Under the pieces are notes generated by a model that was not told the origin of the DNA, did no database searches, and saw only the letters and a program-made list of their open reading frames with translations. The position numbers and the translations under genes were made by a program. A stretch of 64,000 bases of DNA from CAVVZJ01 sp963752755 (GTDB taxonomy: Bacteria; Planctomycetota; Planctomycetia; Isosphaerales; Isosphaeraceae), in assembly GCA_963752755.1 (NCBI GenBank), contig CAVVZJ010000011.1, positions 434,001-498,000 on the forward strand. Direction: 5' to 3'. Shown in pieces: positions 1 to 12,567 of this stretch (position 1 is its first letter; each line of letters opens with the position of its first letter).

Positions 1-3000
1 GAGGTGGGTCGTCCAGCGGCGGGATTCCAGAGTCCCGACCGACGAGGACGGGATGTAGGTGATCTCCATCGGGGCGTGGAGATCGTGCAGGGGGAGCAGC
101 GCCAGACGGCCGACCGGCACACGGATCTCGCCCGTGGCGCGAAGGGCCTCGCCCATCTGCCCCGCGAGGCGGACCATCGCGTAGCCCTCGACCAGCTGGG
201 CCAGGCCCGGCTCGATCGCCGCGATGCGGTCGAGCGCCGCGCGATCGATCTGGAAACGGAAGCGGAGCGGCTGGTCGCCGTCCTCCGACGGCGGTCCGGC
301 CTCGATCTCCCCGCTGGCCGTGCCTCCGAAGAGCTCGCCGTTCAAGGACCGGATCTGCCAGCTCTCGGGCGCCAGGGCGAAGATGCCTTGCAAACGTCCG
401 ATCAGGTATTCGGGTCCCCACCGCAGCTCGCGGAATTCGGCCACGCCCCGCGCCCAGATCTCCGGAGGCGACTCAGACAGTCTCACGTTCGCATCGAGCG
501 CCCCCTGCCCCCGGAGTTTCGCCAGGGCGCCGGTCACGCCGAGAGCCTGCCAGACGTCTTCCCGCAAGGTGAACCGGACGGCCTGGAGCCGCGCCTCGGT
601 CGTGGTGGCCTCGGCGAGCGGGATCTCACCCTGGAGCTTGATCTTGCCACCGAGGCTCTCGGCATAGAGGTCGTAGTGCAGGACGCCGCGATCGACGGTC
701 ACCGCCGCCTGAACCGCGCTGGCGGGGATGCCCTGAACCGCCAGATCGGGGGCGTCGAGCCGCAGGTCGGCCTCGATCGGGGCAGTTCCCTGCGCCGCCC
801 GCGGGCGGATCGTGAACGTGACCCGACCGCCAGCCTCCCCGGAGAGCTGGAGCGCCTCGCCCGGGATCGCCTTCGCCACCGCGGCGGTGTCGATTTTCTG
901 GAGCGTGGCCGATCCGGTGATCGGGCCGTCACGATGGGTCGGGACGCGGGCCTCGGCCGTGAGGGTGCCGCCGAACGGGTGCGCCTCGACGATGGAAACG
1001 GTCATGGCCTCGTCGCTGGTCTCCCACCGCACCGGAACCTCGCCCCAAGTCACCGGCCCTGTGCGGAACCGGCCGAGCGTGCCGTGGCCCTGGCTCTGGA
1101 GTCGGAGGGGCTGGAGATCACCCCTGGCAGTGGCCTCGGCCGTGAGCAGGCCGTCCACAGGCGACGGTCGCGGGATGCCCGGCACCAGCGCCAGGAGCTT
1201 CGTAAGGTCCCAGCCCTTCACGTCCAGCGTTCCCTCGAACGGATAAGGCTTCTCCAGCGTCACACCCACCTTCGCCTTCAAGGGCTCGCCTGCCAGCGTG
1301 GCGGAAAGGTCGGACACCTCGAACCGTCCTTGCTGGAGGGTGACGGTAGCGACAATGGCATCCAGCGTGGCCTCCCGATAGGTGATCTCGCGGCTGTCGA
1401 TCCGGCCGTCGAGCATCCACGACTTCGGGTCAGTGGCGCGCTCCAGGTCGCCGCTGACATCAAGGTTCAGATCGACCAGGCCGCCGAGCGGGGTCGGTTT
1501 CGGCAACGCGGGCGCGGCGATTTCGCCGAGGGGCAAGGCGTTTCCCTCGAGGTGAGCCGTCAACTTGCCCAGGGGCGACAGCTCGGCGCGCAGCCGGCCC
1601 CGGAAGCCGCCCGCGGGCAACGGCCCCTCGTCGGCGATGTCGACTGTCGGCTGGGGGCGATTCTTCAGGCCACCCGAGGGCATATTCACGAGCTGACCCT
1701 TGAGCTGGCTCAACTCCAGGATGCCGTTTTCCAGATCGAGCCGGGCTGTGAGGCGCCCGAGATCGACCCCGGCGACGTGGGCTCCCTTGAGGGTCGCCTC
1801 GCCGTGGAAGACGTACGCCTTCACGTCGCGGAGCTTGCCGAGCGGGATCGTGGCGCTGGCTTTCAAGGAGAGCTTGCCCGCCAGTACGAACGGCAGGCTC
1901 AGACCGAGCGCCTCGCCGCGAGCCAGCACTTGCGTGAGGTCCACGTCTTCGAACTCGATCTCCGTCGAGATCGTCTTCGGGAGGATCAGGCCGCCCTTTT
2001 GTGGTGCGTCGGCCTTTGGTGGCTGCGGAGCTGGCTTCGGAGCATCGGGCGTGGACTGGAAGGCGACGAGGTGCAGCGCAACCCAGCGGTCGAGCCAGGC
2101 GGCGGTGGACGAACCGGTTTGATACTGGAGGTTGTTGCCCTCGGCCCGCATCGTGAGCTTGAGCGACTTGAATGGGATCTCGCCGATGGTGCCACCCGTG
2201 AGCACGGCCTCGCCGGAGGAGCCAGACAGGTCGGCGCCGTCCTTGGTCAAATAGACGATCAAGTGCGCCCGGCCGTCGAGCTTGCCAGTGAGGCCCGCCT
2301 CATCGAGCTGCCAGGACTTTGGCGTGTGGGCCACATCGACGCTGTGGAGGCCGAGGTCCAGGTCGATCTTCGGGGGTTCCTGCACGAAGTCGAGCGCACC
2401 GTTGGCCGTGACCTGGCCGCCGATCGAAGCGCCCTTCATATCTTCCAGATGGACGATGCCGTTCTCGACGACCATCCGGCCGGTTGTCTTCGAGGCGTCG
2501 AGGCCGAGCGTCGGGAGTTTCAGATCGGTCTGCTGATACTGGACGACCGTCTGGAAGGCGAGCGGGCTCGTCGCTCCCTCGGCCTTGCGGAAGGTCAGCA
2601 CGACATCCACCGGCCCGGTCGGGAGGACGTGGTCCCACGTTTCGGCGGGCACGAAGGGCAGACTCCGGGCCTTCTTCGGGTCGGCGACGAGTGACTCGCT
2701 CCAGAGTTTCACGTCCATGGTGGAGAAGTCGGAGGCAATGGTGCCCGAGCCGTGGAGACGGCCCCAGGTCGGATCGTCGGCCTCAGCGGTGAGCGTGCTG
2801 GCGTCGGAGTCGGGTTGCAAGCGGGCCTTCAGGCCGGTGACGACCATGTCGTCGCGGCCTTCCTGCTCGAAGGTCAGCCGCCCGTCCTCGACGACGATCG
2901 CGGGCAAAGGCCTCGACGAACCACCACCGGCTGGGAGTTTGGTCTTCCACTGGCCGTCGCGGTCGAGCCGGATCGTGACCTCCGGCCCTTCAAGCCGGAT

Positions 3001-3300
3001 GGTTCGCGGCAAGAAGTTCCCGCGCAGCAAGGAGCCAAGCGAGAGGTCGGTTGTCACACGATCCGCACGGGCCAGCACGGGTGAGGCGGCGTCGGGTCCT
3101 TCGTGGAGCACAAGGTCCGTGACCCCTGCCGAGGAACCGTTGGCCCACCAGCCACCGACCGCGACGTCGCCCCCGTAGGCCGACCGGATCTGACCGGCGA
3201 TCACCGCCGGCACGACCCACACTTTCACCACGACCAGCAGAACAGCCACCGCCAGGGCCACCAACGCCAGCCCACGCCACAATCGGGGCGATATTCGCAT
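1..3300 (-). CDS. AsmA/TamB-like large envelope protein (3' end beyond window)
   Basis: At least 1100 codons are open on the minus strand and the gene runs off the left edge. The start is ATG at 3300-3298, with GAGGAG about 10 nt upstream. The N-terminus reads MRISPRLWRGLALVALA and continues into one hydrophobic segment (residues ~8-32), fitting a single inner-membrane anchor. The rest is low-complexity, beta-rich sequence in which similar modules recur (for example GGQVTANGALDFV, GGTLTAEARV, GGKIKLQGEIPL). This pattern is typical of the AsmA/TamB/YhdP superfamily, whose members form long periplasmic beta-structures linked to lipid transport and outer-membrane biogenesis. The family call rests on this pattern and the anchor, not on a specific motif. 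It lies 148 bp downstream of the M16 peptidase gene on the same strand. Confidence 0.7.
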   Translation of the reverse strand, partial: MRISPRLWRGLALVALAVAVLLVVVKVWVVPAVIAGQIRSAYGGDVAVGGWWANGSSAGVTDLVLHEGPDAASPVLARADRVTTDLSLGSLLRGNFLPRTIRLEGPEVTIRLDRDGQWKTKLPAGGGSSRPLPAIVVEDGRLTFEQEGRDDMVVTGLKARLQPDSDASTLTAEADDPTWGRLHGSGTIASDFSTMDVKLWSESLVADPKKARSLPFVPAETWDHVLPTGPVDVVLTFRKAEGATSPLAFQTVVQYQQTDLKLPTLGLDASKTTGRMVVENGIVHLEDMKGASIGGQVTANGALDFVQEPPKIDLDLGLHSVDVAHTPKSWQLDEAGLTGKLDGRAHLIVYLTKDGADLSGSSGEAVLTGGTIGEIPFKSLKLTMRAEGNNLQYQTGSSTAAWLDRWVALHLVAFQSTPDAPKPAPQPPKADAPQKGGLILPKTISTEIEFEDVDLTQVLARGEALGLSLPFVLAGKLSLKASATIPLGKLRDVKAYVFHGEATLKGAHVAGVDLGRLTARLDLENGILELSQLKGQLVNMPSGGLKNRPQPTVDIADEGPLPAGGFRGRLRAELSPLGKLTAHLEGNALPLGEIAAPALPKPTPLGGLVDLNLDVSGDLERATDPKSWMLDGRIDSREITYREATLDAIVATVTLQQGRFEVSDLSATLAGEPLKAKVGVTLEKPYPFEGTLDVKGWDLTKLLALVPGIPRPSPVDGLLTAEATARGDLQPLRLQSQGHGTLGRFRTGPVTWGEVPVRWETSDEAMTVSIVEAHPFGGTLTAEARVPTHRDGPITGSATLQKIDTAAVAKAIPGEALQLSGEAGGRVTFTIRPRAAQGTAPIEADLRLDAPDLAVQGIPASAVQAAVTVDRGVLHYDLYAESLGGKIKLQGEIPLAEATTTEARLQAVRFTLREDVWQALGVTGALAKLRGQGALDANVRLSESPPEIWARGVAEFRELRWGPEYLIGRLQGIFALAPESWQIRSLNGELFGGTASGEIEAGPPSEDGDQPLRFRFQIDRAALDRIAAIEPGLAQLVEGYAMVRLAGQMGEALRATGEIRVPVGRLALLPLHDLHAPMEITYIPSSSVGTLESRRWTTHL

Positions 3301-3448
3301 TGTTTCGCGTCTCCTCTCTCGTCAATCGTATTCAATCCCCTTGCAAATCGCTTACCGAAGGAAATCCGGATGGGCGATCGCAAGGGGCGGAGAGGGAGGA
3401 CGATTCCAGTAGTTTGTGTTGCAATGGTTTGTGGCGACCGCTTCGGGG

Positions 3449-6235
<2,787 letters not shown>

Positions 6236-6442
6236 GGGCGTTTGGCTTCCTGACGTGGTGTTCGGGTCCGTTCGTTCACGTCGCGGTTCGCGTCCCGGTC
6301 GCGTCCCGTCGTTGACGCCCATTCTGGCCGCGGCAACGCGGCGCGCCAACAGGAGGACGCGAGCCACGCCGTGACGTCGGGAATCGACACGTCTCGAGTT
6401 CGGAAGGTCCCAGCGGCCTGTCGGTCTGCGCCAGCCCCGGCT

Positions 6443-7354
6443 TTACTCGGACTCAACCGCGTAACGGGCCACGATCACCGTGACATTGTCGGGTGCCCCT
6501 GCCTCCAGTGTCAATTCGATCAGGCGGCGGGCCGCGGCCTTGGGGTCGTCGGCATGGGCTGCGAGTGTGCGGGCGATGCGGGTTGGCTCGACCGACTCGG
6601 TCAGGCCGTCGGAGCAGAGCAGGAGCATGTCGCCGTCATCAAGGTGGGTCTTTTGAAACTCGGCGTAGACGCCCGCGCTCGGGCCGCCGACCACGTTGGT
6701 CACGACGTTCCGCCTTCGATGCCAGCGGGCCTCCTCGGGTGCGATCTGGCCGGCATCGACGAGCATCTGGGTCATCGTGTGGTCGCGGGTTAACTGGTCG
6801 AAGTTCCCATCTCGGTAGAGGTACGCCCGACAGTCGCCAGCGTGGGCGAGGAAAAGCTCGGTTCCGATGCTGTAGGCGAGGGTCAGTGTCGTCCCCATGC
6901 CCTGCAGTTCGGGCTGGCGGCTGGCCCGACGGAGGATGAGGCGGTCGGCTCGGAGCAAGGCCGCTCGCAGCTCGTCGCGGAGGATGACCTCGTCGCGACC
7001 TCCGAGGTGGAGGAACCACTTCAGGGTGTTGAGCACATAATCCTCGACTGACTCGACGGCGATCCGGCTGGCCTCGTCCCCCCCTGCCTCGCCGCCCATG
7101 CCGTCGGCGACGATGAACAGAAACCCTTCCTCCCCGGAGAATCGCCGCGGCCCTTGACCGCTCAAATTCGTCTCGTAGATGCGCAACGCCTTGCAGAGGC
7201 GCGCCACGAGATAATGGTCCTCGTTCCGTTTCCGGACCCGGCCGATGTGCGACCCGGCCCCGAACGCGACCCGGACGCGATTTGCCGCCGGCCGGCCTGC
7301 CGGCTGCTCGGCGGTCGAGTCGGATTCACTCGATTGCGGTGCCTGTGGGGACAT
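6443..7354 (-). CDS. PP2C-family serine/threonine protein phosphatase
   Basis: Protein of 303 aa. The ATG at 7354 follows GGGAGGGAGG with 9 nt spacing. An in-frame codon further upstream (7405) lacks such a site. PP2C metal-binding motifs appear in order: RKRNEDHYL, VADGMGGEAGG, HAGDCRAYLYR, LLCSDGLTE and DNVTVIVARY. These aspartates bind the Mn/Mg pair that hydrolyses phospho-Ser/Thr. There is no signal peptide or membrane segment, so it should be a soluble cytoplasmic regulator, probably opposing Hanks-type kinases, which are numerous in planctomycetes. No kinase gene is in the window. The N-terminal ~35 residues are Ser/Pro/Gln-rich and probably disordered. Confidence 0.93.
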   Translation of the reverse strand: MSPQAPQSSESDSTAEQPAGRPAANRVRVAFGAGSHIGRVRKRNEDHYLVARLCKALRIYETNLSGQGPRRFSGEEGFLFIVADGMGGEAGGDEASRIAVESVEDYVLNTLKWFLHLGGRDEVILRDELRAALLRADRLILRRASRQPELQGMGTTLTLAYSIGTELFLAHAGDCRAYLYRDGNFDQLTRDHTMTQMLVDAGQIAPEEARWHRRRNVVTNVVGGPSAGVYAEFQKTHLDDGDMLLLCSDGLTESVEPTRIARTLAAHADDPKAAARRLIELTLEAGAPDNVTVIVARYAVESE

Positions 7355-7807
7355 CGATGCAGACCTCCCTCCCCCCGGTCCGTCCCCGGGACGGATTCTC
7401 TCCACGCAATTGCTGGGCCGAGTCGCCCGCAGGACTCAAGGTCTTGAGGCAGCCCCGTCCTTGACTGTCAAGCCGGGGACGCGGCCGAAATCGCAGAGAA
7501 TGCGGATGACGTGGATGGAACCGTTCTCAAGCACAATCGCTTCCATGCTGAAATCCATGGATTCAATTTCGAAGCGGCTCAAGGATCGCGACGGGGTCGG
7601 CCCCTCGGCCGAAAGGCAACCCGATGCGGGCGCGAAAGCCGTGACTGGCGAGCGGCTCCAGAACGACGGTGATGTTGATAGTCTTCGCGCCCTGGTCCTC
7701 TTCGGAGGATCTTGCGAATTGCGGGAAACCGAGGCTCTGCTCCCTCCTAATCAGCTGGACGGATCGACGGAAATCCGTCCGAACTCTCCCCGATCCGATC
7801 GTGGTTT
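7355..7807. other. Intergenic stretch between phosphatase and RND pump genes
   Basis: This stretch should hold the promoter of the PP2C gene and the 3' region of the RND pump gene. Short open frames exist on both strands. One on the minus strand (about 7570-7690) contains ITVVLEPLASHGFRARIG, faintly like the start of a HicB-type antitoxin, but it stops quickly and has no toxin partner. I see no convincing gene, RNA or repeat. Confidence 0.4.
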
Positions 7808-10800
7808 TTAGGCCAACGACTCAACCGGCTCAGCGCTCGGGGCGTGGCCGTCGGAGCTGCCGTTGGCGCCGACGGGTAGGCGGCGGCCGGGGCGTCGGCG
7901 GAGACGGTCGCCGACGCGGCGTCCGAAGTTCTTGCCCATGTCGAGCAAGGCGTAGAAGACGGGTGTGACGAGCAGGGCGAGCACGAGGGAGAACATCTGC
8001 CCACCGATGATGACCTTCGCCATGCTCGCGCGGGCCCCGGCGCCGGGGCCCTGGCCGAGGGCGATCGGGACCATCGCGGCGACGAGCATGACCGTCGTCA
8101 TCAGGATGGGACGGAGCCGGGTGTGGTTCGCCTCGATGATCGCCGAGCGGCGGTCGAGGCCGCGGGCGCGGAGCTGGTTGGTGGCGTCCACCTGGAGGAT
8201 GCCGTTCTTCTTCACGATGCCGACCAGCATGAACAGGCCGAACATCGCGTAGAGGTCCATCGGCGTGCGGAACATCACAAGGGAGAGCAAGCCGAACGGG
8301 ATCGTCACCGGCAGGGCCATCAGGATCGCCACCGGCTGCGCCCAGCTCTCGAACTGCGCGGCGAGGATCAGGTACATGAACACAATCGAGAGCACGAACG
8401 CGACTGCGAAGTAGTAGCCCGTCTCGCCGAGCGTCTTGGCCTGGCCGGTGACGGCGAAGGAGTAGCCGGGCGGCAGATCCATCTTGTCGAGGATCTCGGT
8501 GGCGCGGTTGACGGCGTCACCGAGGGCGATGGCGTCGGGGTTGCCGAGGACGGTGACGATCCGCTCGCGGGCCAGGCGTTCGATCTCGGTCGGGCCACGG
8601 GCCTCGGCGAGCGTGGCGACGCTGGCGAGCTGCACGAGACCGCTTCGGACCGAGGGGACCGCCATGTCGTAGAGGTCGTCGAGCGACGCCCGCTCCGCAG
8701 CCTCGGCGCGGAGCCAGACGTCGTACTGTTCGCCGCCGTCGCGGAAGTTGGTGATCGGCATACCACCGACGAGTACGCGGAGGCTGTCGGCAACCGTCAA
8801 GACCTGGATGCCCAGGTCGCTGGCGGCCTCGCGGTCGATCAGCACGCGGACCTCCGGCTTGCGCAAGGATATCGACGTATCGAGATCGCTCAAACCTCCA
8901 CGTTCAACCAGACCGGCTTTGAGGCGATCAGCGTAGACGGCAAGTTGTTCCAGGTCGGGACCGGTCAGGTTCATCTGGAAGATCTGCGGGCGGCGGCCAC
9001 CCTGGAAGGGAGAGATGTCGTTGACGCTGACGCGCAGGTCGGGATAGTCCTTCATCAATCCGCGGGCTTCTTGCTGCACGTCGAACTGGGAGTACTCGGC
9101 GCCTTGCCAGTAGCGGGCGGCGATCCGGGGCAGGTCCCACCAGCCGCGCGGTTCGGGACCGCCGGCCGGTCGCTCCTCCAGGTCTTCGAGGCGGACGTAG
9201 ATAGTGGCGCGGGTCACGTCGCCTTGCCCCTTGACGGACCGGCCGTTGATCTCGCCGATCGTGGTGAAGAGGTGAACGGTGCCCGGAAGACGGCGAAGCC
9301 GCGACTCCAATTCGGTCGTCAAGGCGCGGGTGCGTTCGAGGGTGTAGCCCTCGGGGGTGGTCAGAGTGACTTCGTACTCGCTCTGATCGTCGCGAGGAAT
9401 CAGGGAGAAGCCCATGATCCGGGCGATCGGGCCGGTGGTGAAGATGACAAAGAACGTCAGGATCACCACCGCGAACTTGAATCGCAAGGCTCCGCGGAGG
9501 ATCCAGCCGTAACTTCCGTCAAGAATCCGGTAGATGAACCCGGACTTGCTGCTGGCGTGCCCGCCGTGGCTGGGCTCCAGCTTGAGGAACCGGCTGCAAA
9601 GCATCGGCGTGAGCGTGAACGACACGAACAGGCTCATCGCCACCGCGAAGGCGACCGTCAATCCGAAGCTGGAGAAGAAGCGGCCGACGATGCCACCCAT
9701 GAACGCGATCGGGAGGAAGATCACGATCAAGGAAAGGCTCGTTGCCAGCACCGCCAGCGCGATCTCGTTCGTGCCGACCCGCGCGGCGGTCATGGCGTCC
9801 ATGCCGTCTTCTTCCATGTGGCGGAAGATGTTTTCGTGAACGACCACCGCGTCGTCGATCACGATGCCGATGGCGAGGATCAGGCCGAGCATCGTGATGT
9901 TGTTGAGGGTGAACCCCATCAGGTCCATGAACAGGAACGTGGGGATGATCGACGTCGGGATGGCGAGGGTCGCGATCACGGTCGTCCGCCAGTCGCGGAT
10001 GAACAGCAGGATCGTGGCCGAGACCAGCGCGGCGGCCAGCAGGAGGTGGAATTTCACCTCCTCGATCGACTGTCGGATGAATCGCGACTGGTCACGGATG
10101 ATCGTGTAAGTCACGTCCGACGGCAAGGTCGGCTTGATTTCTTTGAGGCGTGCGAAGAGGCGGTCGGCCACCGCGACGGCGTTGGTGCCCGACTGCTTCT
10201 GGACGACGAGACTCACGGCGTTCTGGCCGTCGAGCCGGGCCAGGGAGCGGGGCTCCTCGAACGAATCGACGGCGCGGCCGATGTCCTGGATGCGGATGAG
10301 CGAGCCGCCCCTGTTGGCGACGATCAGCTTGTTGAACTCCTCGGCCGTGGTGAGCCGGCCCGGCACGCGGAGTACCAGCTCGCGAGGCCCCTGGTCGATC
10401 CGGCCGCCGGGAACCTCGATGTTCTGCTGCCGCAACGCCAGGCTGATGTCCGCGATCGCCAGGCCATAGGCGGCGAGCTTGTCGGTATCCACGAAGATGT
10501 TGATCGCCCGCGTCCGGCCGCCGACGAGGTTCACCGCGCCGACGCCATCGACCGTCTCCAACCGCTCCTTGATCCGCTTCCGCGCCATCTCCGTCACTTC
10601 GCGGAAGTCGCGACGCCCGGAGATGGCGATCGTCATTACGGGCATGGCGTCGGTCTCGAACTTATCGACGATCGGCGGGTCGGTCCCCTCGGGCAGGTCG
10701 GCCAGGATCGAGTTGACCTTGTCGCGGACCTCCTGCGTGCCGACATCACCGTTCTTCGAGAGCTGGAACTGCACGGTGACGATCGAGATGCCCTCCATCG

Positions 10801-11050
10801 TCGTCGATCGGAGTTCCTCGATGCCGCTGATCGTGTTGATGATGTCCTCGATCGGCTTCGTGACCGAGGTCTCCATCTCCTCGACGCTTGCCCCCTGGAG
10901 CACGGTCGTCACCGAGCAGACGGGGAAATCGACGTTCGGGAAGAGGTCCACGCCCAGGCGTCCATACGAGGCGAGCCCCAGCACCACGGGAATCGCCACG
11001 AGAACCCAGGTGAAGACGGGACGCTTGATACAGACCTCAGAGACGGTCAT
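7808..11050 (-). CDS. RND efflux pump inner-membrane permease (AcrB/HAE1 family)
   Basis: Protein of 1080 aa, close to the ~1030-1050 aa of the family. ATG at 11050 (MTVSEVCIKRPVFTWVLVA) gives the canonical N-terminus leading into TM1; an in-frame TTG lies 12 codons upstream. Diagnostic features include GVDLFPNVDFPV after TM1, the TM4 motif GIVIDDAVVVHENI with the paired aspartates of the proton relay, and the second repeat half with LVGIVKKNGILQVD. It is a proton-driven trimeric transporter that exports drugs or lipophiles through a periplasmic adaptor and an outer-membrane channel. The adaptor gene lies 73 bp upstream; no TolC-like gene is in the window. It belongs to a tetR-adaptor-pump operon. 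Confidence 0.95.
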   Translation of the reverse strand: MTVSEVCIKRPVFTWVLVAIPVVLGLASYGRLGVDLFPNVDFPVCSVTTVLQGASVEEMETSVTKPIEDIINTISGIEELRSTTMEGISIVTVQFQLSKNGDVGTQEVRDKVNSILADLPEGTDPPIVDKFETDAMPVMTIAISGRRDFREVTEMARKRIKERLETVDGVGAVNLVGGRTRAINIFVDTDKLAAYGLAIADISLALRQQNIEVPGGRIDQGPRELVLRVPGRLTTAEEFNKLIVANRGGSLIRIQDIGRAVDSFEEPRSLARLDGQNAVSLVVQKQSGTNAVAVADRLFARLKEIKPTLPSDVTYTIIRDQSRFIRQSIEEVKFHLLLAAALVSATILLFIRDWRTTVIATLAIPTSIIPTFLFMDLMGFTLNNITMLGLILAIGIVIDDAVVVHENIFRHMEEDGMDAMTAARVGTNEIALAVLATSLSLIVIFLPIAFMGGIVGRFFSSFGLTVAFAVAMSLFVSFTLTPMLCSRFLKLEPSHGGHASSKSGFIYRILDGSYGWILRGALRFKFAVVILTFFVIFTTGPIARIMGFSLIPRDDQSEYEVTLTTPEGYTLERTRALTTELESRLRRLPGTVHLFTTIGEINGRSVKGQGDVTRATIYVRLEDLEERPAGGPEPRGWWDLPRIAARYWQGAEYSQFDVQQEARGLMKDYPDLRVSVNDISPFQGGRRPQIFQMNLTGPDLEQLAVYADRLKAGLVERGGLSDLDTSISLRKPEVRVLIDREAASDLGIQVLTVADSLRVLVGGMPITNFRDGGEQYDVWLRAEAAERASLDDLYDMAVPSVRSGLVQLASVATLAEARGPTEIERLARERIVTVLGNPDAIALGDAVNRATEILDKMDLPPGYSFAVTGQAKTLGETGYYFAVAFVLSIVFMYLILAAQFESWAQPVAILMALPVTIPFGLLSLVMFRTPMDLYAMFGLFMLVGIVKKNGILQVDATNQLRARGLDRRSAIIEANHTRLRPILMTTVMLVAAMVPIALGQGPGAGARASMAKVIIGGQMFSLVLALLVTPVFYALLDMGKNFGRRVGDRLRRRPGRRLPVGANGSSDGHAPSAEPVESLA

Positions 11051-11123
11051 GGGCGTTCGGACCTTCGGGTCGCGGTCGGGCGACAATGGGAACAGATTTG
11101 GGGACCGAGGACAAAGGTCAGCT

Positions 11124-12554
11124 TCACAAAGTCGAATTCTTCGCGGGTGTCGGCGTTGGCTCGGAAGTGCCTGCGGGCTTGGCCGACTCGGGATCGTCAG
11201 GCTGGCGGATCACGACGGGCGTACCCTCGGCGAGCTTGGTCAGACCGGTCGTGACGACGAGGCCGTCCTGGGGCAGCGGCTGTTCCGGCGAATGGACCTC
11301 GATCTGACCGCCGGCGAGCTGGCGGCCGGTCTCGACGGGATAGCCGCGGGAGACGGGGCTGCCCTGGGTCGGGTGGTCCTCGATCAGGAAGATCTTCGTC
11401 ACCCCGGCGAAGCGATAGACCGACTCGATCGGAACGACGACCGCCTGCTGGTCGCTCCGGGTGACGATGGCGCCCTTGGCGAAGCCGCCTGGGCGGAGCA
11501 AGCCCTCGGGGTTCGGGATCAGGGCCTCGACCTGGATCGTCCGGCTGATTGAATCGACCGATGGGTTGATCCGCGAGATCCGCCCCGCGAACTCCTGGCC
11601 CGATCGCGACATCGCCGCCACGCGCACCGACTGCCCGACCGCCATCTGCGGCCGGTAGCGCTCGGGGACGTTCGCTCGCAAGCGGATTGGGTCCTCGATC
11701 ATCAGGTTGAAGACGGCCTCGCCATCCTTGAGCAACTGGCCTTCGGAGACCATCCGCGTGGTGATTGCGTACTCGACCGGTCCCGAGCCGGGCGATTCGG
11801 AATCGGGCCGGTTGCTTGGCTCTGGAGCGGTGATCCGCATCTCGGCCAGGTCGCGTTCGGCGACCTTCAGCGCCACACCGGTCTGGAGCGCATCGGCGAT
11901 GGTGTTGCGGGCGGTCAGGTAGGCGTTATCGACCACGGCTTGGGCCATCCGGAAGTCGTTCTCGGCGTTCTGGAGTTCCTGAAGCGTGCCGACGCCGCGG
12001 GTGTTGAGCTGCTGCTGTCGGTTGAGGTCTTGCCGGGCCTGGTCGCGCGAGGCGACAGCCTGGCGGATACTCGGGTGCTCCTCGATCAGGCGATCGACCC
12101 CCTCGCCCCGCAGTAAGGTCTCGCTGACCCCCCTCGTCCCGCCGTAGCGTGCCACGAACTCCGCGGCCTGCTCGCGGGTGATCCCGAGCTTGACCAGGGC
12201 GCCCAGGTACTTCGTCTCGGCCTGCCGGACGGCTAGCTCGGCGTCGGTCGTCTCCAACTCGACGAGCAACTCGCCCGGCTTGACCCGGTCGCCCATGTCG
12301 TGCAGGACGCGGCGGACCCGTCCACCTTTCTTGGCAGAAATCGTCACTTCCTCCCAGGCCCGGAGCGTGCCCTCGATCGGCACCGTCTGCTCGACGACCT
12401 GGTGCTCCAGCTTCGCGACCGTGACCGGCACGGCCTCCGGCGCCGTGGCCGCGCTGGCCTTCGCCTCCGCACCCGATCCGTGTCCGCAGCCGACGCAGGC
12501 CGCCAGCGGCAGCAAGCTCAGCACGATCCCCGGCCATGCCCGTCGCAGTCTCAT
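11124..12554 (-). CDS. RND efflux periplasmic adaptor (membrane fusion protein), lipoprotein
   Basis: Protein of 476 aa starting with ATG at 12554 (MRLRRAWPGIVLSLLPLAAC). The hydrophobic leader with LAAC/VGC offers a lipobox, so the protein is probably lipid-anchored in the periplasm. The order is typical of HlyD/AcrA adaptors: biotinyl-lipoyl half (VPIEGTLRAWEEVTISAKKG and VKPGELLVELETTDAEL), a long helical hairpin (residues ~105-215), the second lipoyl half, and a beta-barrel (LRANVPERYRPQMAVGQSV). The hairpin docks on the outer-membrane channel while the base contacts the RND permease encoded just downstream. The start lies 13 bp after the tetR stop, supporting cotranscription. Confidence 0.93.
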   Translation of the reverse strand: MRLRRAWPGIVLSLLPLAACVGCGHGSGAEAKASAATAPEAVPVTVAKLEHQVVEQTVPIEGTLRAWEEVTISAKKGGRVRRVLHDMGDRVKPGELLVELETTDAELAVRQAETKYLGALVKLGITREQAAEFVARYGGTRGVSETLLRGEGVDRLIEEHPSIRQAVASRDQARQDLNRQQQLNTRGVGTLQELQNAENDFRMAQAVVDNAYLTARNTIADALQTGVALKVAERDLAEMRITAPEPSNRPDSESPGSGPVEYAITTRMVSEGQLLKDGEAVFNLMIEDPIRLRANVPERYRPQMAVGQSVRVAAMSRSGQEFAGRISRINPSVDSISRTIQVEALIPNPEGLLRPGGFAKGAIVTRSDQQAVVVPIESVYRFAGVTKIFLIEDHPTQGSPVSRGYPVETGRQLAGGQIEVHSPEQPLPQDGLVVTTGLTKLAEGTPVVIRQPDDPESAKPAGTSEPTPTPAKNSTL

Positions 12555-12567
12555 GAGAATGACCCTT

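Noticed and set aside
4..2694. 896-codon plus-strand open frame
   Set aside because: It is exactly antisense and codon-aligned to the AsmA-like gene and is Arg/Gly/Glu-rich without domain features, the usual result of high GC at third positions.
7570..7690. HicB-like fragment on the minus strand
   Set aside because: Only ~38 residues, with no full domain and no HicA partner; the resemblance is too weak to call.
8123..11254. 1043-codon plus-strand open frame
   Set aside because: It is antisense to the RND permease and adaptor genes, His/Arg/Glu/Asp-rich, with no motifs.
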